This document shows, piece by piece, positions 1 through 10,878 of a stretch of 64,000 bases of DNA (positions are counted from its first letter, which is position 1; each line of letters opens with the position of its first letter). Source of the DNA: Litsea cubeba (taxonomy: Eukaryota > Streptophyta > Magnoliopsida > Laurales > Lauraceae); contig CM022948.1 of NCBI GenBank assembly GCA_012931725.1, forward strand, positions 95,143,769-95,207,768, given 5' to 3'. The position numbers and the translations under genes are program-made. The notes beneath the pieces are model-generated. The model did not search any database, was not told the DNA's origin, and saw only the letters and a list, made by a program, of their open reading frames with translations.

Positions 1-376
1 TCTAGAGAAACATGGTCCAAGGATGAGAAAAATGCAAACCCCCCTTCTGAGGGGCCCACATTATTCATATTAATCAAGGTGGACAGAGGGCCGGACCGGA
101 TGCAATGGGTTTTAGACTAGTAATGGTAAGGGGAATGTTGAAAAATCATTTCATAGTATGCTTAAAGATATATAATGGAAGACAAAATAAATGTCCCTTG
201 AGTGGGCCACTATGTAGTGAAAGAAGTCTTGAGGGGTAATGTGTAAAAACCAAACATAAGGATTTCAAAAGGTTTTGGGGGAGCCATGGCCACTGCTTCC
301 CCTAATTAGAGGACTTGAGTTTTTTTTTTCAAAATATACAAGTTGAGTATTGTGTGTATATCAAACATAAATATTA
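1..376. other. Flanking sequence, no gene seen
   Basis: AT-rich sequence without a recognisable coding exon. It lies downstream of neprosin exon 2 in gene orientation, so it may be intron 2 of that gene; the next exon would then be left of the window. The last nine bases (368-376) are the target-site duplication of the adjacent MULE. Confidence 0.5.
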
Positions 377-1017
377 GAGGAATTTACCGCATAGGACCCC
401 GTAGGACCTCATACCATTTATGAGGAGTTGAAAACACCGTATGTATGGAGAAGGTCCCCAAGGTGCGCTTTTTTATTTATTTATTTTTTTATCATTTAGC
501 AAATGGTCAATATCGATCATTTTATGATCGATATCGACCATTCTGCGGGAACAAAAAAAAAATGGATTTTTTCAGGATGTAGAAGAGGGGAGGAGGAGGA
601 CGAGGGAGGAGAGATGATTTTTCTCTCTTGATTGCTGGTGTTTCTAGAAAAATACCCTGCAAATGGGTCAAAACCATCAATTTGCTTGATGTTTAATCAC
701 TTGAGTAGGGGAGATGCAATACTCATCTCTCATTTCCCCAATCTCTTTCTCGTTTCTATTGCCTCGTCACCCCAACCCAAACACCATTAACCCAAAAGAA
801 CAAAAAAAATCAAAGAGAGAAAGAAAGAACACAAGGAAAAGATCTGTATACCTATTCATATGACCATCATCTTCACCAATCTCCACTAAACGACCATTCG
901 CTAAACGACAAAAAATAAAAATAAAAACGCACCTTGGGGACCTTCTCCATATATACAGTGTTTTCAACTCCTCATAAGTGGTATGAGGTCCTACGGGTCT
1001 TATGCGGTACATTCCTC
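377..1017. mobile_element. Non-autonomous Mutator-like element (MULE), 641 bp
   Basis: The two ends are inverted copies of each other over about 95 bp: the left end reads GAGGAATTTACCGCATAGGA and the reverse complement of the right end reads GAGGAATGTACCGCATAAGA, continuing to the AAGGTGCG boundary. The element is bracketed by a perfect 9-bp direct repeat, TAAATATTA (368-376 and 1018-1026), the duplication length typical of Mutator elements. The interior codes for nothing recognisable; it holds near-palindromic GATCGATATCGACC-type motifs (503-545) and a purine-rich block. A diverged relative lies at 59643-60615. It sits downstream of neprosin exon 2, probably in intron 2. Confidence 0.9.
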
Positions 1018-1116
1018 TAAATATTACAAGTCAATACGTACATTTAAGACCTCCATTCCAATAGGACTAGTTGTTTTCAAATAGACTAAAAAATGAAGGA
1101 AAAGAGTTTGGAGAAC

Positions 1117-4098
1117 CTGGATAGTGTGATTCTTCATTAGCGGGTGGTCAAATGCAGGCTGCTTGTAGATGTCAACACAGTCAATGATACTACCATCACC
1201 ACTCTGTGACAAATTCACCAATGTTACACACAGTCACTTTTAGTTGAAACAGTCACTATCTATTCATTAAGTTATTAGTTACTATTGTTTCTGGGAAAGA
1301 GGAATTCTGGGTTGGGTTATAAACAATCTCTATATATATGTAATGCAATGGTGTTCTTCTTTCTTCTCGTTGGTGAGACTTCCAATCAGACATCAGCCAA
1401 GATGTGGAAAAAACTCTTCTTTTTCTTTTAAGAAAGAAAATGGATAGAAGTACATAACATTCTAAAGTAGCACCTCCTAATTGAAAGCCTTAACTATCGG
1501 GTGATTCCTGGCCTCCAATTAGCCCAGCTCATAGGATGATTTCTAAAAGTGTGGTTCAAGAATTGTTCAACCCACCCAGACAATTGGCAATGGGTTCATA
1601 CTTGTAATAGAAAAATGATCTATTGTCCAAAAGAATTACCTAGAACACAATTTTGATTTCTAAAGGAGTTTGACTGACTTATTTAATAAAAAAATAAAAT
1701 AAAATACTATGACATTAACCTACCCACATGAGTATATGACATTCTTAAATGCAAAATGAAAGGAAAAGGAAATTGTTAAAACCTTCAAAATTCATTTAAG
1801 TTAGGGCTTCTTTAGTATCTCTACACTTTTTCTGATAGACCCATTCAAAATAAAGCCATTAAGAAAATAGAGCCATAAAAAAAGAGGCTAAAATGAAAAA
1901 AAAAACGTGTTTGGTAATGCAATGATCTATTTTAACTGGACTTTTTTAAATCAATAGTTGAAAGTTTTTCGCAAATTTCTCAAGATCCACGAGGTATCAA
2001 CATTTGAATTTTAACCCCATGCCCATATTTAGCCTTTCAAAGAGATCTAAGATAGCGTTTGGTTCGCTGGAATGGTTGTAGGCGGGAATGGAATAGAGAC
2101 CGGAATGAGTCTGGAATGGAATGAGACAGGAATAGGCATTTCCATTCCGGCGTTTGGTACACTAAGGAATCAACCCAGTTGATTCATGTTTCTTATATTA
2201 TTATTATATAGGTGAGGCCCACACAAGCTCTTCTATTTTATAATCTTATAATAATAATAATAATGTATATATTATATTATTATTATATAAGTGGGACCCA
2301 CACAATCTCTTTTATTTTATAATCTTATAATAATAATAATAATAATAATATATTATGTTATATTACTATAAAGGTGGGGCCCACACAAGTTCTTCTATTT
2401 TATAATCTTATGATAATAATAATGTATATATTATATTATTATTATATAAGTGGAACCCACACAAGCTCTTCTATTTTATAATCTTATAATAATAATAATA
2501 TATTATTATATTATATTATTATATAGGTGGGGCCTACACAAGTTCTTCTAATTTATAATCTTATAATAATAATAAAAATAAAAATAATAATGTATAGATT
2601 ATATTATTATTATATAGGTGGGGCCCACACATGTTCTTTTCTTTTATAATCTTATTATAATAATAATAATAATAATATATATTATATTATTATTATGTAG
2701 GTGGGGCCCACACAAGTTCTTCTCTTTTATTATCTTATTATTATTATAATAATAATAATCTATAGATTATATTATTATTACATAGGTGGGGCCTACACAA
2801 GTTCTTCTCTTTTAGAATCTTATAATAATAATAATTATAATAATAATATATATATTATATTATTATTATTTAGGTGGGGCCCACACAAGTTCTTCTCTTT
2901 TATAATCTTATTATTATTATAATAAAGTATAGATGTGAAAAAGGGTATTTTGGTCTAAAAAAAAAGTAGAAAGTAATGGAATGGTCATTCCTCTACATAA
3001 GGGAATGAGATTCCGGAGGTAATGGTCATTACGCCACTTTTTTGCGAACCAAACGTTGTAATGACCATTCCGTTGGAATAACCATTCCATTCCGACCTTC
3101 ATTACAGCGAACCAAACGCTACCTAAAGGTTTGGATCTTGTGTTTGGGTTCCACTAATTCCAAAAAATAATATCAAATGGTTGATATTTTTTGCACATAT
3201 CTTGAGATTGGTGATGCTTCAATGGCTGGAATTTAGACCCGTATCAATGTTTGACCTTCTGAACATTTTCAACCATTTGGAATGTGGTTGACTATCTCTG
3301 AAGTAATTAAGAGAAAAAGAGAAAATATGGAGTGCCTATGGACTAATCCAAAATTGAGCAAGTTACATCAACGGTTGATATTTTTTACAAATCTCTCGAG
3401 ATCCATAATGTATCTAGCCTTGAAAATTGACCAAATAATTGTGTTCAGCCTTCTAAAGTGATTTAATGGTTTGGATCTTGTGTTTGGGCCCACAGAATCC
3501 AAAAAATAATATCAAATGGCTTACATTTTTTGCACGTATCTAGAGATTGGTGACGATCCAACCGCTAAAAATCTGTCCTCTAGCCATTTTAGTCCTGTGA
3601 ACATTTCCAACTGTTTGAATCTTGATTTACTCTCTCAGAATTAAAAAAATTAAAACGGATTGGGCGTTGTGGATGTGGAGAGCACTGTTCATCCACCTTT
3701 TTTCCTCTCTACTTTTCAACTGTTATGGTTTTAAGAGGCTTTTCCTCTACTTCTATGAAGTAGATAGAGAGTTGGGTAGAGAGTAGAAATGACTGCGAAA
3801 CGCTTTTATTTTAGATATTTAGACAAATAGAACATGAAAATAGAGATGTCAAAATGGGGCTTAGAGATTAAAAATATTGCTTGATAGAGACAACACAAAT
3901 TCCAAAACCAAAATTAACCACCTTTATGCTCTTCACAGATGGCTTGTTGAGACGTTTGAGCTGCCTCCTTATTTCCAAATCAGTGAGGGTTCTTCCTCCT
4001 CCTTTAGCTCCGCAAATGAGAACCAAACAAGTGGCTACTAGGATCAAAATGATTTTTTCATGGTTTATTCTTGCCATTGAGATAGACTGTATGGACAT
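1117..4098 (-). CDS. Neprosin-family (DUF239) protein, first two coding exons (gene partial)
   Basis: Two exons in phase 0 give the start of a neprosin-family secreted protein. Exon 1 (4098 down to 3922) starts at ATG 4098, with a second in-frame ATG at 4077 that gives a better signal peptide (hydrophobic core IILILVATCLVLICG). It continues into the propeptide with RQLKRLNKPSVKSIK and ends at AAAG|GTGG. Exon 2 (1203 down to 1117) follows a TCACAG acceptor and reads SGDGSIIDCVDIYKQPAFDH then PLMKNHTIQ, ending at CCAG|GTTC. RLNKPxVKSIKS...DGDIIDCV...QPAFDHP is the hallmark of the neprosin activation domain (PF14365 type); the catalytic DUF239 domain should follow but is not in the window. Family members are secreted, and the Nepenthes founding member is a glutamic prolyl endopeptidase. 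Intron 1 (1204-3921) is almost filled by transposons. Whether the gene is intact beyond the left edge cannot be seen. Confidence 0.75.
1804..3860. mobile_element. TIR element, PIF/Harbinger-like, host of a nested element
   Basis: Flanked by direct TTA (1801-1803 and 3861-3863; the match extends to TTAG if the terminal G is counted). The ends are loosely inverted: GGGCTTCTTTAGTATCTCTA at the left against GCCCCATTTTGACATCTCTA from the right. The terminal sequences recur in inverse order at 63140-63546, which confirms a repeat family. The interior carries a diverged direct repeat (about 3125 and 3470, starting GGTTTGGATCTTGTGTTTGG). No transposase is visible. Superfamily assignment rests on the 3-bp TTA duplication only. 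The whole element lies in neprosin intron 1. Confidence 0.65.
2051..3123. mobile_element. Nested TIR element with an internal tandem array (copy 1)
   Basis: The left end GATAGCGTTTGGTTCGCTGG is inverted at the right end (GGTAGCGTTTGGTTCGCTG on the opposite strand). It is flanked by direct TAA (2048-2050 and 3124-3126), suggesting a PIF/Harbinger-like origin. Between 2190 and 2930 is an array of about ten imperfect units of 75-90 bp, each with a conserved box GGTGGGGCCCACACAAGTTC followed by TTCT, a TTTTATAATCTT box and an ATT/AAT microsatellite stretch. A second, longer copy with the same ends is at 57953-59454. No coding capacity. It is inserted in the larger element 1804-3860. Confidence 0.75.
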
Positions 4099-5070
4099 TA
4101 CCTGTAAAGCATCATAGGTTTATTCTGATACCATGATATGAAACTTATGACATGATTGGACATACAAAAACTGAGTGTAGGTAACTCTATTTAAGCAATA
4201 AGTTCTATCTGTCTCTGCTTATGCTTTAGATTGAATCAATATCGTGTAATTCATTCCCAGTAAAATAAATAATACAACAAACAAAAACTGTAGATCAATA
4301 TAGGTAGGACTTAGGAGAGTAATCAACAAACCAGAAGCTGAATGTGAAGATCCCCAAGTTTCTCTTGGTCTTGTCTTACAAATACCCTGTATTTATAGAG
4401 AAATGATCTCCTAATAGCAAACTTTATATGCAGTCCAGCTCCATGGGTCCACTTGGGCCCACCTTTGTAACAAAACTCCTCCTTTTAATTGGCATCAAGG
4501 GCCCACCTCCCCAAAACCCAATCTGATTTTGAACACTAACATATTCATTGACATCAGAAAATATTTCACTCCATTTAGTGGGGCCCACATTTGGTTTCTT
4601 GAAATGTGATCTATATTCTATTCTATCTAGTATTTGGATTTAGGTACAGAAAAACTGTATGATTTATTTCGACCTTATCTCTCTATTCTAATGCATTGAC
4701 ACGAGTGGCCTTATAAACTTAATTGCAGTACACATTTGCATCTAACATTTTAAATCATCTTATCTATCCAACACTTGAATTTAATGACATATGAACTGCC
4801 TGTATTTATTTTAACATTATCTCTCTGTAAGCTATACATTGATGAATGGAGAGATGTTGAAGTAGGTTTCCATCCATTTGTCATTAGTCAGTTATTATAT
4901 GCTGGTAACGCATCTTTAAGGATAAGTAAGATTTTTAATTTTTTTGGAAAAAGAGAAAAGGAATAAGTTAGATGTTGAATTCGGTTCCATCCATTTGTTA
5001 TTAGTCATTATTATATACATGTAACGCAGCTCCAAGATAAGTTGACATTCAATTCTCATGTAACCTATAC
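4099..5070. other. Intergenic; upstream region of the neprosin-like gene
   Basis: Sequence 5' of the neprosin-like start codon. A TATA-like TTAAATAG on the minus strand near 4190 is a possible promoter element, but I cannot confirm it. The rest is AT-rich with no recognisable gene. The last bases (5058-5070, ATGTAACCTATAC) are one side of the target-site duplication of the LINE fragment. Confidence 0.4.
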
Positions 5071-5573
5071 TTTTTTCTTTTTTTTTAGGTTTTTTGACAT
5101 AATGCTCCTTATACTATTTTGAGTTTTTCAATTTAAAACCTAAATCATTAGATTTATTAATTTACCCCTTATATTAAGTGATTTTGCGTTAAGTTGGCCC
5201 CTCCGTCTGCTAGCCGTCCAAATAAAAAACGGAGAGTCAAAACGCAGTTCGAAATTTGTAACGGGCGACTAGACGTTGACGTCCCGTTTATCAGTAACCT
5301 GAGAGTGTCCAAAGCCCTAGGGTTTTTCTTTTGAGTAAGGAGGGCGATTAAGAGGGAATGCGAGTGAAGAGGGAAGACGACGAAGAAGGAAGGCGAACGA
5401 AGAGGGGCGGCGACTGAAAAAAGAAGGCGACGAAGAAGGAAGGATATTGAAGAAGGAAGGAAAAACAGAAGTAGGGCCAAAACAAGGCTTTGCCGCCTGA
5501 AAATTGAAGAAACGCTGCTGGAGGAGTACAATTGAAGAAACACCTTGCTTTGTGGAAGAGGGAAATCGAAGAA

Positions 5574-8500
5574 ATGGACTGGGAACATAGAGAATCAACC
5601 TACGAGGATCTGGCTGGTTTGGATTCTCTTCCTATGGTAAGCATCATTTCTGTTTTTGCATGTAATGTTTTCATTTGTATAATTAAGCTTTGTATCCATT
5701 CATATTGCATAAGAAGGGGATGGGTATTATACCATTCGAATGCATCATGGTGGAAAGGTGGGTCATTTTGATTTTTGCCACTCAGATAAGATGTCAGCCT
5801 TAGAATTATTTGCAATGGCAAAGCAGCTTGGTGTAGGAATGGACGAAGTTATATCCTTCCAGTATAAGTTGCAAGATCATGTATGGAATGAAGTAATTTC
5901 AGATGTTGATGCTCTAGAGATGGGCCTATTTGTTGATTCCAGTAGAGTAATTGATCTTTATGTCAAAGAAAATTGTGTGAATGTTAATATACAGAGCCAG
6001 GCTCAATCAAATGTAGTGTGTTCTACTTCTGAATGTGAAGTTGATGTGGTGGATGGATATTGTGTCAATTCTGCCAGTAGTGATTTGTACTCATTAGATG
6101 AATGGACTGATTCGGAGAATGGGACCAATGGTAGTTATCAACTATCAAATGATTCCAGTGTTGAGGATGATGATGACTTATTTGAGGCAGCGGTTGATCC
6201 TAAAGTTGAGTTTGTTGGGATTAGGAATGAGGATGAGCAGGGGACAGGGGAAGCTCAAACTGAGGCAATATCAAAAGAAGAGACTGGGGAAGGTAATGAT
6301 TCTGATGACCTAAGGAGTCTTAGTAGCTCATCAGATGGTGAAGAAGGAAAAACTAAATTTCTAAGTAGGAAAAAAATGTTAAAATATACGAGATTCAATC
6401 CAACTACTGATATGGATGATCCAAAATTTAGCCTTGGTATGATTTTCAGCACAGCAGGAGTGGTGAGGAATGCTTTGAGAAATTACTCAATAAAAAATAG
6501 AAGAGATCACAAATACATTGTGAACGAGAAGTTTAGAATTCGAGCCGCATGTAAAGATCCAAAATGTGACTGGTTATTTTTTGCTTCAAAAATGCAAGGT
6601 GGGTCATCTATGCAGATTAAGATGCTTAGGAAAGAGCACAAGTGCAATAGGGCTTGGAAAGTCAGTAAGTTAAACAGTGCATGGATTGCAGAGAATTACA
6701 AGCATAGGATTAGAACTAATCCTACATGGCCTGCAAAGTCATTGCTCGAGATAATCCAGCAGGAGACCAAGCTTAAAGTTGATAAGCAAGCTATATACAG
6801 GGCTATGAAGAAGTCAGCCTCAATGATTGATGGAAGTGATGATGAACAGTATGCCATGCTATGGGACTATTGTGAGGAAATGAAGCGAACTAATCCTGGT
6901 AGTACTGTGGTGATCAAGATAGAAGCTCTTGGAGATGGTTCGGGTTTATTCAGGTTCAAATGAATCAACATCTGCTTTGATGCCCTAAAAAAAGGATTTA
7001 GTGAATATTGTAAGCATGTGATTGGGTTGGATGGATGTCACCTGACAGGACCAAGGTCTGGTATACTGCTTACAGCTGTTGGCAGAGATGGAAACAATCA
7101 GATGTATCCAGTTGCATATGCTGTAGTAAAAGCAGAGAGAGCCAAAACTTGGAGATGGTTTGTGAAAAAGCTGAAACAAGACTTGTGTATGGTAAATTCA
7201 TATGGTTGGACTATCATATCTGACAAACAGAAGGTATATATTTTGCATTATTCTTTTCTCACACTAATTCTTTGTACCTTGATTTCATATGTATGCTGAA
7301 TATAATTCACTACCCTATTGTTTGTTGTTATAATATGCATTGTAGGGATTGAGGGAAGCAATATAAAATCTATTGCCAAATTCAGAGCATAGGTTTTGTG
7401 TGCGACACATGCTCAATAATTTCAAGTTGGAACATAGAGGATTAAGGCTGAGAGAATTATTTTGGAAAGCTGCAAGGGCTTCTAGGGTCATGAATTTTGA
7501 GAATGCAATGACAGAGATTAAGGAAGTTGATGAGAAAGCCTATTCATGGTTATGTAAAAGACCACCTGTTAACTGGTCCAGATCACACTTTAGTCCTTTC
7601 CCAAAGTGTGATCTACAAGTCAATAACTTGTGTGAGGCTTTTAATGGGACAATCTTAGAAGCACGGGGAAAGTCTATAATTACAATGCTTGAGAAGATTA
7701 GGCTGATGTTGATGAACAGATTGGTTGAACAAGGAAAGACAGTAGCAGCCTCCACGAGCATTATTTGTCCAAGTATTCATACCAAGTTAGAGAAACTGAA
7801 GGCTGATTCTGCATCACACATTCCTCACTGGAATGGCAAAGACAAATTTGAAGTTGTGGGAATGCATGGAGATCAGTTTGTAGTGAATATTACTGACAGG
7901 ACATGCAGTTGTCGACTGTGGGACATCACAGGGATTCCATGTAAGCATGCAATTTTAGAGATCAACCACTTTGGAGACAATTCAGAGGATTTCGTACATG
8001 ATACCTACAGTAAAGAAACTTTTTTGAGTTGTTACATGTATTTGTTAGATCCAATGCATGGGAAGGATGACTGGCCAAAGACTGGATTAGCACATTTACT
8101 TCCTCTTGAAGTTAGTAGACTCCCTGGGAGACCAAAGAAAGCCAGAAAGAGAGAGCCAGATGAAGCTCCCAAAGGGTCCAAGTTGAAAAGGAAACAAACC
8201 ACTATCAAATGTAGCAAATGTGGGAATGAGGGTCACAACAAAAGGAACTGTAAGACAAAAGTCAGAGGTGAGAATGAAGGGCATGATACTTCACAAGGCA
8301 ATGTGAAAACTCCAAGCCAAAATATTACTTCTCAAACAATGACAGCTGCAAGTCATAGACCAAAATTCAATGTCAGTATACTACTTTTTGTCTTTGTTCT
8401 TTATAACTTTCACAACCAAATTTCTTTTTTCATGTTTTAAATTTCATATCTTGTCTTGAACAGGTCAGACCATCCCAGATCAGACCTCCACTTCAATCCA

Positions 8501-8745
8501 ACTCCGTAAGTGGAATTGGAAGTTCTGTAGTAAAGCCAGGACCACAACCACCTGCCCAGTTCAGACCTCCACTTCAATCCAGCTTTGTAAGTAGAATTGG
8601 AAGATCTGCAGTAAAGCCAGGACCATGTCCACTTGCCCTCCAATCCAGCTCTGTAAGTGGAATTGCAAGCCAAGTTCAACAGTCAATGGTAGCACGACTC
8701 AGTAAAGAGAAGTTGATGAGGATCAGAAATCAAATTGTAAAATAA
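5574..8745 (+). pseudogene. MuDR/MULE transposase with two in-frame stop codons
   Basis: Most of a MuDR-type transposase can be read in one series of exons. The main exon runs from about 5720 (first clear ATG 5740, MHHGGKVGHF, PB1-like start) to 7233. The next exons are 7346-8371 and 8464-8745, with GT-AG introns in phase 0. Domains in order: acidic linker; a MuDR zinc-binding segment (CKDPKCDW ... EHKCNR); the MULE catalytic domain (GLDGCHLTGP with the first Asp, then WTIISDKQKG with a second Asp); a SWIM zinc finger (CSCRLWDITGIPCKHA); a CCHC knuckle (CSKCGNEGHNKRNC); and a C-terminal tail with three diverged RPPLQS-type repeats. The protein is broken by TGA at 6961-6963 (RFK*INIC) and TAA at 7364-7366 (EAI*NLLPN); each is one C-to-T change from Arg or Gln. 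An upstream ATG at 5574 may belong to a first exon ending at 5635, but its phase does not fit the next exon simply. Confidence 0.88.
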
Positions 8746-8904
8746 GAATGTGGTTCTTGTGTTTTGTTGGATTTTGGAAATTTTTTGATGTAAAAAGTAG
8801 ACTTTGATTAGTTTTTTTGGAGACAGACAATAATGTCTTAGTTTGTGGTGTTTCTATAACATGAATGAAAGCATTTTGGTATTGTTCTATGCAGCAGTTT
8901 GTGG

Positions 8905-9294
8905 TAGGGGTGATCAACCGGATTTCCGGTCCGGCCTAAAATGAAGGACCGGACCGGTCCAAATCGGTCCGGTTGGACCACTTAAAGTGGTCCGGACCGG
9001 TTTTCATTTTTTTTTTTTCATTTTTTTTTTCATTTTCACCTCACATCTAAAAAGTGGGCAAATGTCAAATGAATGAATGATGAGTTTTACAAATGGGTGC
9101 TGGGCTCATGCCTTATGGGCTCATCAATATGAAAAAAAATTATTATTTTAATAAATGCGGTCCGGTCCGGTCCAGACCGGACCACAAAAGGCTTGGACCG
9201 GACCGGACCGGACCGGATTTGGACCACTAAGACCGCAAATCCGGTCCGGTCCGGTTTTGTGGTCCGGTCTGCGGTCCGGTTCTGTGCAGCCCTA
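8905..9294. mobile_element. Non-autonomous hAT element nested in the MULE
   Basis: A 390-bp element starts TAGGGGTGATCAACCGG and ends GTGCAGCCCTA. It is bracketed by a perfect 8-bp direct repeat, GTTTGTGG (8897-8904 and 9295-9302), the hAT duplication length. Both subterminal regions are packed with GGTCCG/CGGACC hexamers in inverted orientation, as in other hAT elements whose subterminal repeats bind transposase. The inner part has mirrored T-rich and A-rich tracts. No coding capacity. Confidence 0.88.
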
Positions 9295-9768
9295 GTTTGT
9301 GGTGTTTCTATAAATGATGGATACAGTTCATATTCTATGCTACTGTTTATTTGTATTGACTGTTTTTACATTAAGGTTCACAGACATTTTTCAGATTTGC
9401 TCATCTGATTGAAATTACAATAGATAGGTCATTCCACCATTGGACAACTGGTGACATTACAGTGTTCAGGAATTAAAATTTGGAACACTAAAATTTGAAA
9501 CAAAACTCCAAAAATAGGCAACAAAAAAAACATTGAAATCTGCATTCATATATATTAATCGTCAAAAGGAACAACGGACTCAACGGGCTTTCAATTACAA
9601 TATACTCCATTCAACTCTAAAATTACCCATCCCAAAATATCACACCCACAAAAATTCGGATTACAGTCCACATAGCCCTTTCACATATCAATCAGCAACA
9701 TTTCTCCCAAGAAATATTGCAGCGATCAATACCCACGAAAAAAACAAAGATACCCACAAATTCCTTTT

Positions 9769-9990
9769 TCATGCTCTGTTCCTCTGGATTTGATTCTCAA
9801 GGCCTCTGACCCTTCGCAGCAGAACAGGAATAATCTGCTTTGAACGAGGACACATCAATGGATCGACCCATCGAAAGAAACCACATACTCGATCTTCACA
9901 TGCAACAAATCTTCGCCCTGGATTGAGATCAGTCCAAGTCCAAGATGTCTTCTTCTCGGCAACCTTACCACAGTGACATACGAATTCCAT
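9769..9990 (-). CDS. GRF-type zinc-finger ORF inside the MULE
   Basis: A 73-codon ORF with an ATG start at 9990, oriented against the transposase gene. The protein begins MEFVCHCGKVAEKKTSW, continues NPGRRFVACEDRVCGFFRW and then VDPLMCPRSKQIIPVLLRRV. CxCG...NPGRRFxxC...CGFFxWxD is the complete GRF zinc-finger signature (four Cys positions C5, C7, C31 and C36 approximately), found in plant proteins and in nucleic-acid enzymes such as topoisomerase III and APE2. The C-terminal part is a short basic helix. It lies between the transposase gene and the right TIR, so it is carried by the element, as second genes are in MuDR. Function in transposition is unknown; it may be a captured host fragment. 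It is free of stops, unlike the transposase. Confidence 0.7.
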   Translation of the reverse strand: MEFVCHCGKVAEKKTSWTWTDLNPGRRFVACEDRVCGFFRWVDPLMCPRSKQIIPVLLRRVRGLENQIQRNRA

Positions 9991-10424
9991 GGTAATCAGC
10001 TGCTTCCCACTTCAGTCAATGGAGTTACAGTCCTAATGGTGCCTTCCCAACGAAATCGTGTTCTTCCTTCTTCAGTCCTAACGTTGCCTTCCCAATGAAA
10101 TCAAGTTATTCCTTCTTCAATCCTGACGTCGCCTTCAATCTTCGCATCCAGTTTCCCCTTCGTCGCCGGACAAAATACCTAAACAGAGAGGAGCGATCTC
10201 AACGTAATATAGGCTGCCTTTATATTGGAACGTCAACGTCTAGTCGCCCGTTACAAATTTCAAACTGCGTTTGACTCTCCGTTTTTTATTTAGACGGCTA
10301 GTAGACGGAGGGGCCAACTTAACGCAAAATCGCTTAATATAAGGGGTAAATTAATAAATCTAATAATTTAGGTTTTAAATTAAAAATTTTAAAATAGTAT
10401 AAGGGGCATTATATCAAAAAAACC

Positions 10425-10865
10425 TTTTTTTAATGACTAAATTCATTGAAAAAACTAGCGGTACAAAAGAACTATACTTAACAAGCTCCAAACACTTCAA
10501 AGAAAATAAAGAAAGTAGAGCAAAGAAGGCCTCAAACACCAAAGAGTAAGAAAGCCCATTAGCCACCCAACGACAAGAAGAAAACAAAAAATCTATCATG
10601 AGTAGGCAGCATCCTTCCAACTCAATATAAATTGGGCCATAGAAATGCCATGAAAGAGAGAACTGATTGACGCCCAATAAGCCACTATAACTTTCATCTT
10701 TTCTATCACAGAATCAACAGTCGATTGAAGCCCTTGAAAACACCTGGCATTCATCTCCTTCCAAAATAGCCAAATAATAGCAGAATACGACATTTTCCAC
10801 ATTTGTTTGCCCCTAGGAGATGGCAGGGGAGAAATACATGCATGAAAGAGGGGAGAAATCCACTT
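10425..10865 (-). mobile_element. 5'-truncated L1-type LINE, 3' end, split by a MULE
   Basis: On the minus strand, 10802-10596 encodes a peptide containing AIIWLFWKEMNARCFQG and, further on, VAYWASISSLFHGI. This is the C-terminal end (after the zf-RVT region) of plant L1-type reverse transcriptases, with pattern W.IWKERN.RCF. After the stop comes a 3' region that ends in a poly(A) run at 10425-10431. The tail resumes as poly(T) at 5071-5087 on the far side of the MULE. An imperfect duplication, ATGTAACCTATAC (5058-5070) and ATGTAACTTACAC (10866-10878, 11 of 13 matching), fits target-primed integration of a 5'-truncated copy of about 460 bp. Confidence 0.75.
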
Positions 10866-10878
10866 ATGTAACTTACAC

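Larger units (their letters stand above)
5088..10424. mobile_element. Mutator-like element (MULE), 5.3 kb, coding but decayed
   Basis: Terminal inverted repeats of about 200 bp: 5088-5290 begins GGTTTTTTGACATAATGC and is matched in reverse complement by 10227-10424, including a shared segment around the CGTCAACGTCTAGTCGCCCG block. The flanks are TTTTTTTTA (5079-5087) and TTTTTTTAA (10425-10433), an 8-of-9 match in a homopolymer, compatible with a 9-bp duplication but weak alone. Inside are a MuDR-type transposase gene on the plus strand (5574-8745), a GRF zinc-finger ORF on the minus strand (9769-9990) and a nested hAT element (8905-9294). Two in-frame stops in the transposase suggest that this copy cannot move itself. 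Confidence 0.92.

Noticed and set aside
2190..2930. ATT/AAT microsatellite array as a nuclear matrix attachment or origin region
   Set aside because: The AT-rich array is explained by the tandem units of a mobile element with an identical-ended second copy; no independent evidence for such a role.
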